A stretch of 64,000 bases of DNA from Priestia megaterium. Its GTDB lineage: Bacteria > Bacillota > Bacilli > Bacillales > Bacillaceae_H. Positions within the stretch are counted from its first letter, which is position 1; every line of letters starts with the position of its first letter. This document shows, one piece after another, positions 16,746 to 25,659 of the stretch. Under the pieces are notes generated by a model. That model was not told the origin of the DNA. It worked only from the letters and a program-made list of their open reading frames with translations, and searched no databases. The stretch is taken from contig VTEF01000002.1 of assembly GCA_008180335.1 (NCBI GenBank), forward strand, positions 247,973-311,972. Direction: 5' to 3'. The translations under genes and the position numbers were made by a program.

Positions 16746-17765
16746 TTGAGTATCTTTTTTTGGATATGGAAAAGTATTACAAAAATGCAGTTTAGAACGG
16801 TTTTTTCTTTATCAGTCACCATTGTATTGTTTGGAACCTTATCAATTTATTTATTAGAAAGGGAAAACTTTCCAACCCTGTTTGAGGGATTATGGTGGAC
16901 GATGACGACATTGACCACAGTTGGTTACGGAGACTATTATCCGACAACAGTACTTGGGCGGCTGCTCGGGATGTTTTTATTCATCTTTGGAATTGGCATT
17001 ATCGGTTTATTAATTAGTAAAGTGGTTGATACAGCAGCGACATATAATCGTTTGAAAGCGGAGGGAAAACTGATGATTAAAAAGGAAGATCATTACATTT
17101 ATATCGGCTGGTCTAAGAAGACGAAAAGCGCGATTAATGAAGTACTCGCAAATGAACCGGAGGCTGAAATCGTCTTAATCGAGAACTTAGAAAAAACGCC
17201 GATTGAAAATGATCAAGTTTCGTTTGTTCAAGGCGACCCTTCTCGTGAAGATGTTCTCTTAAAAGCAAATATTCTGAAGTCCAAGCGAGTGGCGATTTTT
17301 TCAGACTCTTCAATTGACTCTGTACTATTAGCTGATGGAAAAACACTGTTAATCGCATCTGCTGTTGAGGGGCTTTCCAATAAGTACGGGACAAATATAC
17401 ATACGATTGTTGAAGTGAGCGATGAAACTCATATTCCAAAGTTTAAGCATATTAAGATTGACGATTTTGTCGTGTCAAATGACTCCGTCTCAATGTTAAT
17501 GGCTAAAGCGACACTGAATCCAGGAACGACAAATTTATTTAGACAGCTGTTAAGTAAGCGGTACGGAAGCAATATTCATGAAATTCAGCCAAAATCTGAA
17601 TGGATAACATATGAAGATGCTTACTATGGTTTATTTGAAGAAGGGGCGATTTTGATTTCTGTCAATGAAAACATGGATTTTGTAACGCAGAAAAAAGAAA
17701 AAGTTAAACCGGAAGATATCTTTTATGTCGTAAGTAATGATGAGGTGTTTGCAAAGCTAAGGTGA
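16746..17765 (+). CDS. yugO: Potassium channel YugO (two-TM pore plus RCK domain)
   Basis: 339 residues, starting at TTG behind CTAGGAGGGGAG. Residues about 17-37 and 70-92 are the two pore helices; between them lies the pore loop with selectivity filter TVGYGD (58-63). From about residue 110 follows a cytoplasmic regulator-of-K-conductance (RCK) region (IYIGWSKKTKSAINEV, VQGDPSREDVLL). In B. subtilis YugO releases potassium for electrical signalling in biofilms. The stop codon TGA is supplied by the first bases of a dispersed intergenic repeat, so the last residues may be recent. Confidence 0.92.
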   Translation: MSIFFWIWKSITKMQFRTVFSLSVTIVLFGTLSIYLLERENFPTLFEGLWWTMTTLTTVGYGDYYPTTVLGRLLGMFLFIFGIGIIGLLISKVVDTAATYNRLKAEGKLMIKKEDHYIYIGWSKKTKSAINEVLANEPEAEIVLIENLEKTPIENDQVSFVQGDPSREDVLLKANILKSKRVAIFSDSSIDSVLLADGKTLLIASAVEGLSNKYGTNIHTIVEVSDETHIPKFKHIKIDDFVVSNDSVSMLMAKATLNPGTTNLFRQLLSKRYGSNIHEIQPKSEWITYEDAYYGLFEEGAILISVNENMDFVTQKKEKVKPEDIFYVVSNDEVFAKLR

Positions 17766-17811
17766 AACTTCAATCAGCGGAGGCTTATCGCCCGTTAGAG
17801 TAGGATGAAAG
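17762..17811 (+). repeat. Dispersed intergenic repeat copy
   Basis: GTGAAACTTCAATCAGCGG followed by GCCCGTTAGAGTAGGAT; the second block matches the end of the 134-bp units at the left edge of the window (GCCCGTTAAGAGTGGGAT). The repeat overlaps the last codon and stop of yugO. Confidence 0.8.
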
Positions 17812-17832
17812 CAGTAAAATCATATTTAACGC

Positions 17833-17868
17833 AAAAAACCTAAGGAATGTAAAATCCTTAGGTTTTTT
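17833..17868. terminator. Bidirectional terminator
   Basis: AAAAAACCTAAGGA pairs perfectly with TCCTTAGGTTTTTT around an 8-base loop. Confidence 0.9.
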
Positions 17869-17888
17869 AACTTTATTTAAAAAAACAC

Positions 17889-17917
17889 TTGTTTTACAAA
17901 ATTTAATTGTGTACAAT
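17889..17917 (+). promoter_or_regulatory. ohr promoter with OhrR-like operator
   Basis: TTGTTT, 17 bp, TACAAT forms a good SigA promoter. The spacer contains TACAAAATTTAATTGTG, an imperfect palindrome close to the OhrR box (TACAATT-AAATTGTA). This fits peroxide-inducible control, although no ohrR lies in the window. Confidence 0.6.
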
Positions 17918-17984
17918 GTAATTATCAACGAAATAAGTGAGTAAATAATTAAATGAGAAATAAATAATAGAGGAGAGAATAAGA

Positions 17985-18404
17985 ATGAAAACATTATATG
18001 AAACAACAATCATTAACACAGGTGGACGAAGCGGCGAAGTGCATTCTCCAGATAATATCTTTAACTTAGAAGTAGCAGCACCAGCAGCACTTGGAGGAGA
18101 AGCAACAACAGAAACGAATCCAGAACAATTATTTGCAGCTGGTTACAGCGCATGCTTTAACAGTGCATTAGAATTTATGATGAAGAAACATAGTGTAGAA
18201 TTCGAAAGCAGCAAAGTAACAGCAACAGTTCGATTAGGTGTAGATCCAGCAGATAAAGGTGTAAAACTAGAAGTGGACTTAATTGCACATGTTGAAGGCT
18301 TAGATTTAGAGACAGCGAAAAAATATGTAAATCTTGCTCATTCTTACTGCCCGTATTCAAAAGCAATTAGCGGAAATGTTGATGTAACAATCGAAGTTAT
18401 TTAA
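17985..18404 (+). CDS. ohrA: Organic hydroperoxide resistance protein Ohr
   Basis: 139-residue OsmC/Ohr-family peroxidase that reduces organic hydroperoxides with a Cys pair. The pair is Cys57 in GYSACFNSAL and Cys121 in SYCPYSKA. The N-terminal segment NTGGRSGEVHSPDN is characteristic of the Ohr branch. Strong AGAGGAGAG site, its own promoter and terminator: a monocistronic gene. Confidence 0.95.
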   Translation: MKTLYETTIINTGGRSGEVHSPDNIFNLEVAAPAALGGEATTETNPEQLFAAGYSACFNSALEFMMKKHSVEFESSKVTATVRLGVDPADKGVKLEVDLIAHVEGLDLETAKKYVNLAHSYCPYSKAISGNVDVTIEVI

Positions 18405-18412
18405 TTTAAATG

Positions 18413-18450
18413 AAAAAACCCCGTGGACGTTTATCATCCACGGGGTTTTT
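18413..18450 (+). terminator. Rho-independent terminator
   Basis: AAAAAACCCCGTGGA pairs with TCCACGGGGTTTTT. Confidence 0.9.
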
Positions 18451-18599
18451 GATGTTCTTAGCCGGTTGCTGATATAAAAGGGATTAGAACATGGAAATGA
18501 AACGACAAACTAGTTTCTATTTCTATTATTCTAAAAAGTAATGATAAAATCTCTCACAAACTCCTTTTTCTGATAAAATTTGGTATGATTGTACTTAAC

Positions 18600-19123
18600 T
18601 CAAAAAAATACCCATACTTTGTTAAGACCAGCAGCTATTGAACTTAATAATGAGTTGTTGGTGTTAGCCTGTAGCAGGAGGAAGGACATCATGACATTTA
18701 ACGGGAAAATACCGATGAATGTTAAGGCAGCAAAGGGAAGAACCTTCACTTTTGAAAGTCCGGAAACATAAGAAATATAATTCCCAATCCCTAATGGGCG
18801 TGCAATCGCAATGCTCCATAACCCGCATTTTTTAAATCAGCGCTGTGTTCGCTCAAACATTTTTTCTTTTTTGACAATTTCTTTTTCAATTTATGTTCTA
18901 ATTTGTAGCCGATCCAATAAGGAATCAAACTAAATAGTGTATAGACAAAGCTTCCTAAAAAGGCAATCCAAATTAATTTGCCGATTGATAAATTTAATAA
19001 ATACCCATACGTAAGAGTAATCAGTGAACCTGGGAAAGGAAGAGACGAAGCTTCAATCGCAAGGCCAGTCATCAACCCAAAAACGCCAAATTCTTTTAAT
19101 AGATTGATAATAAATTCTAGCAT
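18600..19123 (-). pseudogene. DedA family membrane protein, inactivated
   Basis: The first 84 residues read as a normal DedA protein (FGLMTGLAIEASSLPFPGSLITL, then WIAFLGSFVYTLFSLIPYWIGYKLE). At about 18868 the frame shifts: the rest of the family pattern (FKKCGLWSIAIARPLGIGNYISYVSGLSK...) continues in another frame to a stop at 18600, and contains an in-frame TGA where the family has Trp. Two independent lesions argue for a true pseudogene. A short plus-strand ORF at 18691 with a good-looking AGGAGG is only the antisense of this gene. Confidence 0.85.
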
Positions 19124-19240
19124 AAAATCTCCTTTCCGCTCGCTTTGTATAATGAGAAAGTACCCTTTGCTTTAGGAGCCGAAACAAACATTTTTTTCTA
19201 GATTTAAAAAAATGAGCTCAAAGGCATATTTAAAACGTTA

Positions 19241-19272
19241 AAAAGCCATCACTTTTACAAGTGATGGCTTTT
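19241..19272 (-). terminator. Rho-independent terminator of MFS gene
   Basis: AAAAGCCATCACTT pairs with AAGTGATGGCTTTT; on the minus strand the stem is followed by five T. Confidence 0.85.
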
Positions 19273-19288
19273 CAAGAAGCAGCGAGTG

Positions 19289-20740
19289 TTAGTACGCTTT
19301 CGCTCTAGCCGGACTTTCCGCTGTTTTCTTCATCAGCAGAAAAGAAGAGCAGAAGGTCATAATTGCTAAAATCATGACGACAAAGAAAATCGTATGAATG
19401 CCTGAAAATAGCTGTTCTTGCAAAGCAGCTAATGTAGTTGAATCGACTTGATTATGTTCAAAAGAGGAATTGATATTCGCTCCATTTCCTCCATGCGCAT
19501 TCATTTTGATATTAAATAATGTGCCAAATACTGCCGCTCCTAACGTTTGACTAAATGTATTAATAAACGTGTTCAATGATACAGCCGTTCCACGTTTATT
19601 TTGAGACACTGAACCTTGAATGATCAGCATCAGGATTGGTGTAATAATCCCCATTCCTAACCCAAGCAGCCCAATTGCCAGATAGATTAGAAGTTCCGGA
19701 GAAGCAGCTTTTAATGAGAATAGTAAGGATGCTGCAATTGATATCAAAAGCGTTCCAATGGTAATGACATAAGTCGGACGAAGCTTGGCAACAATCTGCC
19801 CGGAAAGAACAGAACCAATTGTCCAGCAAACCGGCATTGGCATAAGCATTAATCCAGCTGCGGTTGCACTTTTACCTAGAATTCCTTGCGTCCATAGAGG
19901 TAAATAGACCGTGATACTAATAATAATGCCGCCTATAAACAAAGTTAGAAAATTAACGATTGTTATGTTTTGGTTTGAGAACAGGTTCAGAGGAACGAGC
20001 GGTTCAGGTGAACGCTTCTCAATTAGAATAAAAATAACAAACAGTATAAATGAAGAAATAAACAGCCCTATAATTATAGGATTTCCCCAATCCTGATTTT
20101 GGCTGCCTGTAAGCAATGCATACAATAAGGCTATGACGCCAAGTGAAAACGTGACAGCGCCAGGATAATCAATGTGATGTCGCTCTTTTTTGACATGTTC
20201 TTTATAATGCCGCACTAACATGAAAACGGATAGCAAGCCAAATGGAATATTTAAAAAGAATATGTAACGCCAAGAAAGTGAATCAACTAAGAATCCGCCT
20301 AATAAAGGTCCTAATACCCCAGATAAGCCCCAAACCGCACTTATCCAACCTTGTGCTTTTACGCGGTCTTGCTGCTCGCTATATAAGTCTCCAATAATCG
20401 TCATGGTAATCGGCATAACCGCTCCAGCACCCAGACCTTGAACTGCCCGGAAGATGATCAGCTGCGTCATATTGATCGACAAACCGCATAAAGTAGAGCC
20501 GACTAAGAAAATACCGATACCCACCAGTAAGACTTTTTTACGGCCGATTAAATCGGCTAGCTTTCCATAGATTGGCGTCGATACAGCTGTTGCGAGCATG
20601 TAGATGGCATATACCCAGCTTACGAGCTCAATGCCTGATAAATCACTTGTGATGTTAGGCGTCGCTGTGCTAACAATGGTTCCTTCCATCGCTGCTAAAG
20701 AAGTAACGAGCATCAGTGACATCATAATTTGCTTTTTCAT
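19289..20740 (-). CDS. MFS drug exporter, DHA2 (14-TMS) family
   Basis: 483 residues with about 14 membrane segments. It has the DHA2/EmrB-type motifs TIVSTATPNITSDL in TM1, GKLADLIGRKKVLLVG after TM2 and AVWGLSGVLGPLLGGFL in TM5. Such proteins export hydrophobic drugs by proton antiport. The true start is the ATG behind GAGGGGAGGAAATAG; the open frame extends 76 unsupported residues upstream. Divergent from the amidohydrolase gene, with an AT-rich 250-bp spacer. Confidence 0.9.
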   Translation of the reverse strand: MKKQIMMSLMLVTSLAAMEGTIVSTATPNITSDLSGIELVSWVYAIYMLATAVSTPIYGKLADLIGRKKVLLVGIGIFLVGSTLCGLSINMTQLIIFRAVQGLGAGAVMPITMTIIGDLYSEQQDRVKAQGWISAVWGLSGVLGPLLGGFLVDSLSWRYIFFLNIPFGLLSVFMLVRHYKEHVKKERHHIDYPGAVTFSLGVIALLYALLTGSQNQDWGNPIIIGLFISSFILFVIFILIEKRSPEPLVPLNLFSNQNITIVNFLTLFIGGIIISITVYLPLWTQGILGKSATAAGLMLMPMPVCWTIGSVLSGQIVAKLRPTYVITIGTLLISIAASLLFSLKAASPELLIYLAIGLLGLGMGIITPILMLIIQGSVSQNKRGTAVSLNTFINTFSQTLGAAVFGTLFNIKMNAHGGNGANINSSFEHNQVDSTTLAALQEQLFSGIHTIFFVVMILAIMTFCSSFLLMKKTAESPARAKAY

Positions 20741-20994
20741 TCTATTTCCTCCCCTCGTAACGATAAACACCATACAAACTTTTACAGTATACCCTATATT
20801 AAAATAACAAACAATAATAATGATCAGCTTTAAGAGTAAATTAGTTAGAAAGACTCTTATGAGAAGGAAAGAAGCAGGAAGGGAACGAATATTGTAAAAG
20901 TCTTTTAAACTACTAAGCTGAAATTTTTTATAGTTGGCATGAAGAAAGAAGAAATGTAAAGACAGCAAAAGCTAATGAAAAAGGGGAAATAGAC

Positions 20995-22233
20995 ATGGGG
21001 GAAAAACACTGGATTACCAATGTAGCATTAGAAGTCGGCTATGAGTTTTATAAAGGAGAGATTACCGAAACGAAGACAAGCTTGTTTCATTTCTTTATTG
21101 AAGATGGACTAATCAAGCGAATTGTGCCAAGCTCAGAGGCTGTACAGGACGACGAAGTATTAATAGATGCAAAAGGGATGTTGGCTGTTCCTGCTTTTCA
21201 AGAAAAGCATATTCATCTTGATAAAACGTATTATAGCGGACCTTGGAAAGCACCGATTAAAGGCAATCGTTTCAAACGGATTGCTGAAGAAAAAGAATTG
21301 CTTCCGAAGCTGCGTCCGTACATGCAAGAGCGAGCCGAGCAGCTTTTACAGCTGATTGGAAGATATGGAGCTACTGCTGTTCGCACGCATTGTAACATTG
21401 AATCAACAAGCGGGCTTCATAATTTGGAAGCGACTCAAAGAGCTTTAGAAACTTATCAAAATCAGTTTTTTAGTGAAATCGTCGCTTTTCCACAGCACGG
21501 ATTACTGCGAGATAATAGTGCTGAACTCGTAAAGGAAGCGATGAGAAATGGAGCTCATCTCGTTGGAGGTGTAGACCCGGCAACATTTGATGAGAATTTA
21601 GAAAGATCGTTGTATACAACAGTCAATATTGCAGCTGAATTCAATGCAGGAATTGATCTTCATCTTCATAATCGCGGACAACTCGGTACATACACAATGA
21701 AACAGCTGGCAAAATTAACAAAAGAAGCAGGGCTACAAGGGAAAGTTACGATTAGCCATGCCTATGCATTAGGTGATGTGTCAATCGAAGAAGCAGAAGA
21801 AGTTGCCGATCTATTAGCGGATGCCCAGATTGATTTAACATCAGGCGCGCCTTTTGATATCCCGGGAATTCCTTTTGCAGCAATGAGAGAAAAAGGTGTC
21901 AGCATTGCGTTAGGAAATGATAGCATTACAGATAATTGGGATCCATTTGGAACGGGGGATATGCTTCGAAAAGCAAGGGATTTAGCCCGAAAATGCGATT
22001 GGCGAGATGAACGTTCACTGGCAAAATCGTTAGCCTATATTACAGGAGGAAAGCTTCCGCTTGATGATCGCGGGACACAGCTATGGCCTAAGCCTCACGA
22101 TGAAGCAAGTTTTGTTCTTTTAGCTGTGTCTTGTTCAGCAGAAGCGGTCGCTAGAGGCGTTCACGAACGGATTACGCTTCGTAAAGGAAACATAACATTC
22201 CAAGATGAAGAAGTTCGATTAATAAGGCAATGA
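20995..22233 (+). CDS. Amidohydrolase, cytosine deaminase-like
   Basis: 412 residues of the metal-dependent amidohydrolase superfamily. Metal and substrate ligands are visible: KHIHLDKTY (His72, His74), GIDLHLHNRG (His223, His225), ISHAYALG (His255) and LGNDSITD (Asp309). HIHLDKT and HLHN are typical of cytosine deaminase/YahJ-type enzymes that hydrolyse cyclic amidines or ureas. The substrate is not certain. Ribosome binding site AAAAGGGGAAATAGAC. No transporter or nucleobase genes lie beside it. Confidence 0.85.
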   Translation: MGEKHWITNVALEVGYEFYKGEITETKTSLFHFFIEDGLIKRIVPSSEAVQDDEVLIDAKGMLAVPAFQEKHIHLDKTYYSGPWKAPIKGNRFKRIAEEKELLPKLRPYMQERAEQLLQLIGRYGATAVRTHCNIESTSGLHNLEATQRALETYQNQFFSEIVAFPQHGLLRDNSAELVKEAMRNGAHLVGGVDPATFDENLERSLYTTVNIAAEFNAGIDLHLHNRGQLGTYTMKQLAKLTKEAGLQGKVTISHAYALGDVSIEEAEEVADLLADAQIDLTSGAPFDIPGIPFAAMREKGVSIALGNDSITDNWDPFGTGDMLRKARDLARKCDWRDERSLAKSLAYITGGKLPLDDRGTQLWPKPHDEASFVLLAVSCSAEAVARGVHERITLRKGNITFQDEEVRLIRQ

Positions 22234-22283
22234 AATGCGTGTTCTATAAAAGAGAGTCTTGCAGCTCAAATAAAAATTACCAT

Positions 22284-22397
22284 TTGAATCGCATGTTAAT
22301 TGTTCTATAATGAATGTACCTTAACTTAATTTGTTGTAGGGCGAGTCCTTACTGACAAAACCCACATTCCTTAACTGGCTGGAATGTGGGTTTTGTC
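22284..22397 (+). ncRNA. Candidate small intergenic RNA with own promoter and terminator
   Basis: TTGAAT (22284), 16 bp, TATAAT (22306) gives a predicted start near 22318. A perfect 17-bp hairpin, GACAAAACCCACATTCC pairing with 22381-22397, follows within 80 bases. There is no ORF with a start codon and ribosome binding site between them. It could instead be only the terminator of the amidohydrolase gene. Confidence 0.35.
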
Positions 22398-22565
22398 ATG
22401 TTTTCACCCGTTCGTAACTGCATTTGCTGATGGAAGTTTGCATTTAGTAAGTGAATAAATTTTGGAAAAAATTAACATGAAAGCACTTTCGTTTTATATG
22501 CATATATGATATATTGTTAGTGTTGTACTTTGTCATTCTAATATTTTAGATCCTACATGTGTAAG

Positions 22566-22598
22566 CCGATTGCCTTATGGCAGTCGGTGTTTCTTTTT
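22566..22598 (+). terminator. Terminator-like hairpin
   Basis: CCGATTGCC pairs with GGCAGTCGG (one wobble) around TTAT, then GTGTTTCTTTTTT. The 165 bp upstream of it, back to the previous hairpin, contain no gene I can support. Confidence 0.6.
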
Positions 22599-22717
22599 TA
22601 AAGCACCTTTAGAGAAATTTGTCATTGGATTTTTAAGATGCTGACAACAAGATTATTCATCAACCTTCATTTTAAAATCTATATCCTTTTCTTTTTGTAT
22701 TAACTGCTTGTATTCCA

Positions 22718-23302
22718 TCATTCTTCTGTACAAATAGAGTTTAAATGATGAACAAGGATTTTGGTAATTCGTTCCTTGTTCACGCGGTCTGCATCAAACA
22801 TCGCATGCAGGGCTAATCCATCGAGCAAAGCATAAAGCTTTTCAGTTTCTAACTCTTTATCTATGTTTTCTTTTAGTAAGTGAACATGGTCTAAGTAATC
22901 AATCAGCTTTTGGACCCCTTTATAAATCCCGTCGTCATCAAGGTGCTCCTTTTTATGTCTTGTATGTGCGATGAATGTGAACCAAACCTCCATTTCAGCC
23001 ATTTTTTCAGCATCAGTCGGCACAAGTTCCAGTAAAATGTTTAATATTTTTTCTTTTACAGGCAAGTCTTGCATGGCAATATGATTAATTCGATCTTCTG
23101 CTTTTTCTTTCACGAGTTTCATTGCGTAAACGAGTAAGTCTTCTTGGGTGGAAAAATAATGACGCAGTGCACCTAATGATAGTCCTGCTTCTGTTGCTAT
23201 GTTTCGTACAGTCGCTCCTTCCATTCCTCGTTCTAAAATCACTCGCCAAGTTGCTTCTGCAATTTGTTTTTTTCGTTTATCATGATCAACTATTTTTGGC
23301 AT
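22718..23302 (-). CDS. TetR family transcriptional regulator
   Basis: 194 residues. The N-terminal helix-turn-helix reads IAEATWRVILERGMEGATVRNIATEAGLSLGALRHYF (residues about 13-49), a regular TetR domain. The C-terminal ligand domain (from about 60) contains WFTFIAHTR and a BetI/YcdC-like layout. It faces a membrane protein gene, and two identical palindromes in the shared 120-bp spacer are its likely operators. Its ligand is unknown. Start ATG has a weak ribosome binding site. Confidence 0.88.
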   Translation of the reverse strand: MPKIVDHDKRKKQIAEATWRVILERGMEGATVRNIATEAGLSLGALRHYFSTQEDLLVYAMKLVKEKAEDRINHIAMQDLPVKEKILNILLELVPTDAEKMAEMEVWFTFIAHTRHKKEHLDDDGIYKGVQKLIDYLDHVHLLKENIDKELETEKLYALLDGLALHAMFDADRVNKERITKILVHHLNSICTEE

Positions 23303-23344
23303 AGTTGTATTTTAACAAGAAAAAAATTAATATGCAATTTTTAT

Positions 23345-23404
23345 AATACAGTTGTATTAATTAAGTTCAAATGCTAAACTGATCTTAAATAATACATTTG
23401 TATT
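23345..23404. promoter_or_regulatory. Two TetR-type operators in divergent spacer
   Basis: AATACAGTTGTATT (23345-23358) and AATACATTTGTATT (23391-23404) are near-identical 14-bp palindromes, each extended by a matching T/A, 46 bp apart centre to centre. A half site (TTGTATTTTA) overlaps the regulator's start. The placement would let the TetR protein repress both itself and the membrane protein. Confidence 0.75.
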
Positions 23405-23421
23405 ATAAAAGGAGGATTTCA

Positions 23422-23973
23422 TTGAACTTTATAGCATGGATGATCGTTGCCTGTGAAATTGCGTTTTGGCTCGTTATTGTAGCAGGGTTAGTGGCGCGTT
23501 ATGTATGGAAGAAAGAGAAATTGGGGCTTATGTTTTTAGCGTTAACACCTGTTGTTGATTTGCTGCTACTATTAATAACCGGTGTGGATTTATACAATGG
23601 TGCCGTTGCAACGATTGCACATGGAGTGGCTGCTGTATATATTGGTGTGTCAATCGCTTTTGGAAAAAGCATGATTAAGTGGGCAGATGAACGTTTTCAA
23701 TACTACGTAACAAAGCAAGGATCAAAACCGCTGAAACGATACGGGATGGATCATGCAAAACATGGACTAAAAGGGTGGATCAGCCATCTTATTGCCTATG
23801 TTATTGGAGCTGCTTTATTAGCAAGTATCATCTATTTTGTTGATGATCCAACTCGAACAGAGGCGTTAAGCGGCATATTAAAAATATGGAGCCTTGTATT
23901 AGGGATTGATTTTGTGATTACAGGGAGTTACTTTATATGGCCTAAAAAGGAAAAGTCACAAGTGAATATGTAA
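23422..23973 (+). CDS. Membrane protein controlled by adjacent TetR, unknown function
   Basis: 183 residues starting at TTG behind AAAGGAGGATTTCA. About five membrane segments: roughly 2-25, 33-54, 59-80 and, after a basic loop (WADERFQYYVTKQGSKPLKRYG), two more at about 120-142 and 150-172. Its pairing with a TetR repressor and two operators suggests an inducible membrane function, such as a tolerance or transport role, but I do not recognise a characterised family. Confidence 0.75.
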   Translation: MNFIAWMIVACEIAFWLVIVAGLVARYVWKKEKLGLMFLALTPVVDLLLLLITGVDLYNGAVATIAHGVAAVYIGVSIAFGKSMIKWADERFQYYVTKQGSKPLKRYGMDHAKHGLKGWISHLIAYVIGAALLASIIYFVDDPTRTEALSGILKIWSLVLGIDFVITGSYFIWPKKEKSQVNM

Positions 23974-24049
23974 TGAGCAGAAGGGGGGATTTTGAAAGCT
24001 GCAATCAAAATCCCCCCTTTTCTTTTTATATAAAATGTGTCAAAAATAA

Positions 24050-24232
24050 TTATTCCTTGGATTTATAATACTCTATTCCTTGAACAGATCCGATAAATCC
24101 AACGATGATGAGGATAACAGCTAATGTTTTTTTCAGCCATTCTCCATCAATGAAAATATAGAGAACACCAATCAACATAACTAAAAGAAATAATAAGAGG
24201 ACTCTTCGAAAAAATTTTGATTCTTTACTCAA
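24050..24232 (-). CDS. Small two-TM membrane protein, unknown
   Basis: 60 residues starting at TTG (MSKESKFFRRV...) behind CGAGGTG; a GTG nine bases upstream would overlap that site. Two hydrophobic segments, about 10-27 and 34-52, follow a basic N-terminus, so both ends are probably cytoplasmic. No family recognised. Confidence 0.55.
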   Translation of the reverse strand: MSKESKFFRRVLLLFLLVMLIGVLYIFIDGEWLKKTLAVILIIVGFIGSVQGIEYYKSKE

Positions 24233-24361
24233 TCTTTTCACCTCGATTTATCAATCTTTTTAGATACTACGTAGGAAAAATAAAAACATGAGGATAAATT
24301 TATCATAACAGGTTGTACGGCATAATAAATAGAGAAAAATCATGAAAACCATACATATCAT

Positions 24362-24387
24362 AATAAAGTGAAACTTCAATCAACGGA
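24362..24387 (+). repeat. Partial dispersed repeat copy
   Basis: AATAAAGTGAAACTTCAATC followed by AACGGA matches the GTGAAACTTCAATCAGCGG block seen at 17762; only this block is present. Another weak copy follows terC at 25570. Confidence 0.6.
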
Positions 24388-24419
24388 ATAAGGATACAAT
24401 AGACAAAGGAGGAGAATCC

Positions 24420-24650
24420 GTGGTCCTCTTCTTGATTGGATTCGTGTTGTGGTTATTAATTGGCGCTTCCTTGTTTTTGTTTGGATGGGGAGTATGGAAA
24501 AAATCAGAAAAAGCGCTTTTTATGGGAGGATTGGCTATTTTACTGCCATCTGTCATTTTTATCGGTGCAGAAGGGTGGATGAAGCTCGTTGCTTTTCTGC
24601 CTTTGGTTTTCTTTGGGCTTGCTTATTATATTCAAAAGCAGCGATATTGA
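24420..24650 (+). CDS. Small membrane protein, unknown
   Basis: 76 residues starting at GTG behind a strong AAAGGAGGAG. Three short hydrophobic segments with WGVWKKSEKALFMGGL between the first two. No recognised family. A partial dispersed repeat lies just upstream and the TerC gene 200 bp downstream. Confidence 0.65.
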   Translation: MVLFLIGFVLWLLIGASLFLFGWGVWKKSEKALFMGGLAILLPSVIFIGAEGWMKLVAFLPLVFFGLAYYIQKQRY

Positions 24651-24849
24651 AAATGAAGAGAAACAGTAGAATTGGCGAAAATGAAGCAAATCCTGCTGTT
24701 TTTCTTTATTTTGTTCATAGTTATTTTTTGAATGTGATAGGTAGAAAGTATTGGAATTACTATTTTGAAAAATTTTTGAAGCGGTCTATTCCTTTATCCT
24801 TTATAATAGATTAGGTCATAAAACAATTGTTATAAAAGGAGATCATGAA

Positions 24850-25557
24850 ATGGATATTTTAAGTGCAGAATTTCTGTCAGCGCTTCTTGCTATTGTGATT
24901 ATCGATTTAGTGTTAGCTGGCGATAATGCAATTGTAATTGGTTTAGCAGCCAGAAATCTACCGAAACAGGATCAAAAGAAAGTTATTGTATGGGGAACAC
25001 TTGGAGCGATTGGAATCCGAATCGTTGCAACGTTAGCCGTTGTTTGGCTGTTGAAAATTCCAGGTCTGTTATTGATCGGGGGATTATTGCTAACAGGTAT
25101 TGCGTATAAACTGCTTGTAGAGGACCAAGATCATGATGTAAAAGCTGGAGACAGCATGTGGGCAGCCATCCGTACGATTATCATTGCTGATGCTTTAATG
25201 GGATTAGATAATGTACTAGCTGTTGCAGGTGCTGCTCATGGTAGCTTTTTACTTGTTGTTTTAGGGCTGTTAATTTCAGTTCCAATTGTTATGTGGGGAA
25301 GTACCCTCATTTTAAAATGGGTAGAGAGATTCCCGGCAATTATTACAATCGGTGCTGCAGTTTTAGCGTGGACAGCCTCTAAAATGATTGTAGGAGAACC
25401 GTTTTTAAAAGATTACTTCGCGAATGATTTCATTAAATACGGTTTTGAAGCATTAGTAGTTGCAGCCGTTGTCATTGCAGGAAAACTAAAGCAGGCCAAA
25501 TCAGCTCAGAAGCAAAAAGAAGAAGGCGTGCAGGAAATAGAATCTTTTTCAAAGTAA
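24850..25557 (+). CDS. TerC family integral membrane protein (YjbE-like, probable Mn exporter)
   Basis: 235 residues with about seven membrane segments. The TerC signature acidic motifs are present: IIDLVLAGDNAIVIGLAARNLP near the start and IADALMGLDNVLAVAGAAHG (about residues 113-132). Close in pattern to B. subtilis YjbE. TerC proteins of this group (MeeF, MeeY) export manganese, which supports metalation of secreted enzymes. There is no yybP-ykoY manganese riboswitch upstream. Ribosome binding site AAAAGGAGATC. Confidence 0.88.
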   Translation: MDILSAEFLSALLAIVIIDLVLAGDNAIVIGLAARNLPKQDQKKVIVWGTLGAIGIRIVATLAVVWLLKIPGLLLIGGLLLTGIAYKLLVEDQDHDVKAGDSMWAAIRTIIIADALMGLDNVLAVAGAAHGSFLLVVLGLLISVPIVMWGSTLILKWVERFPAIITIGAAVLAWTASKMIVGEPFLKDYFANDFIKYGFEALVVAAVVIAGKLKQAKSAQKQKEEGVQEIESFSK

Positions 25558-25620
25558 AGAAAGCAATACTTTAATCAGCGGAGTTTTTTTCTCTCTGACT
25601 AAATTTGAATATGTATATAT

Positions 25621-25659
25621 GAAGGGATGAATCTTTAGTAGAGATTTATCCCTCTTTTT
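25621..25659 (+). terminator. Rho-independent terminator
   Basis: AAGGGATGAATC pairs with GATTTATCCCTC (one wobble) followed by five T. Confidence 0.85.

Noticed and set aside
18691-18771. 26-codon plus-strand ORF with an excellent AGGAGG site
   Set aside because: It is the exact antisense of the DedA pseudogene's conserved C-terminal region; the ribosome binding site is chance.
22481-22496. cre-like sequence TGAAAGCACTTTCG
   Set aside because: Two mismatches to the consensus and no gene placed to be controlled by it.
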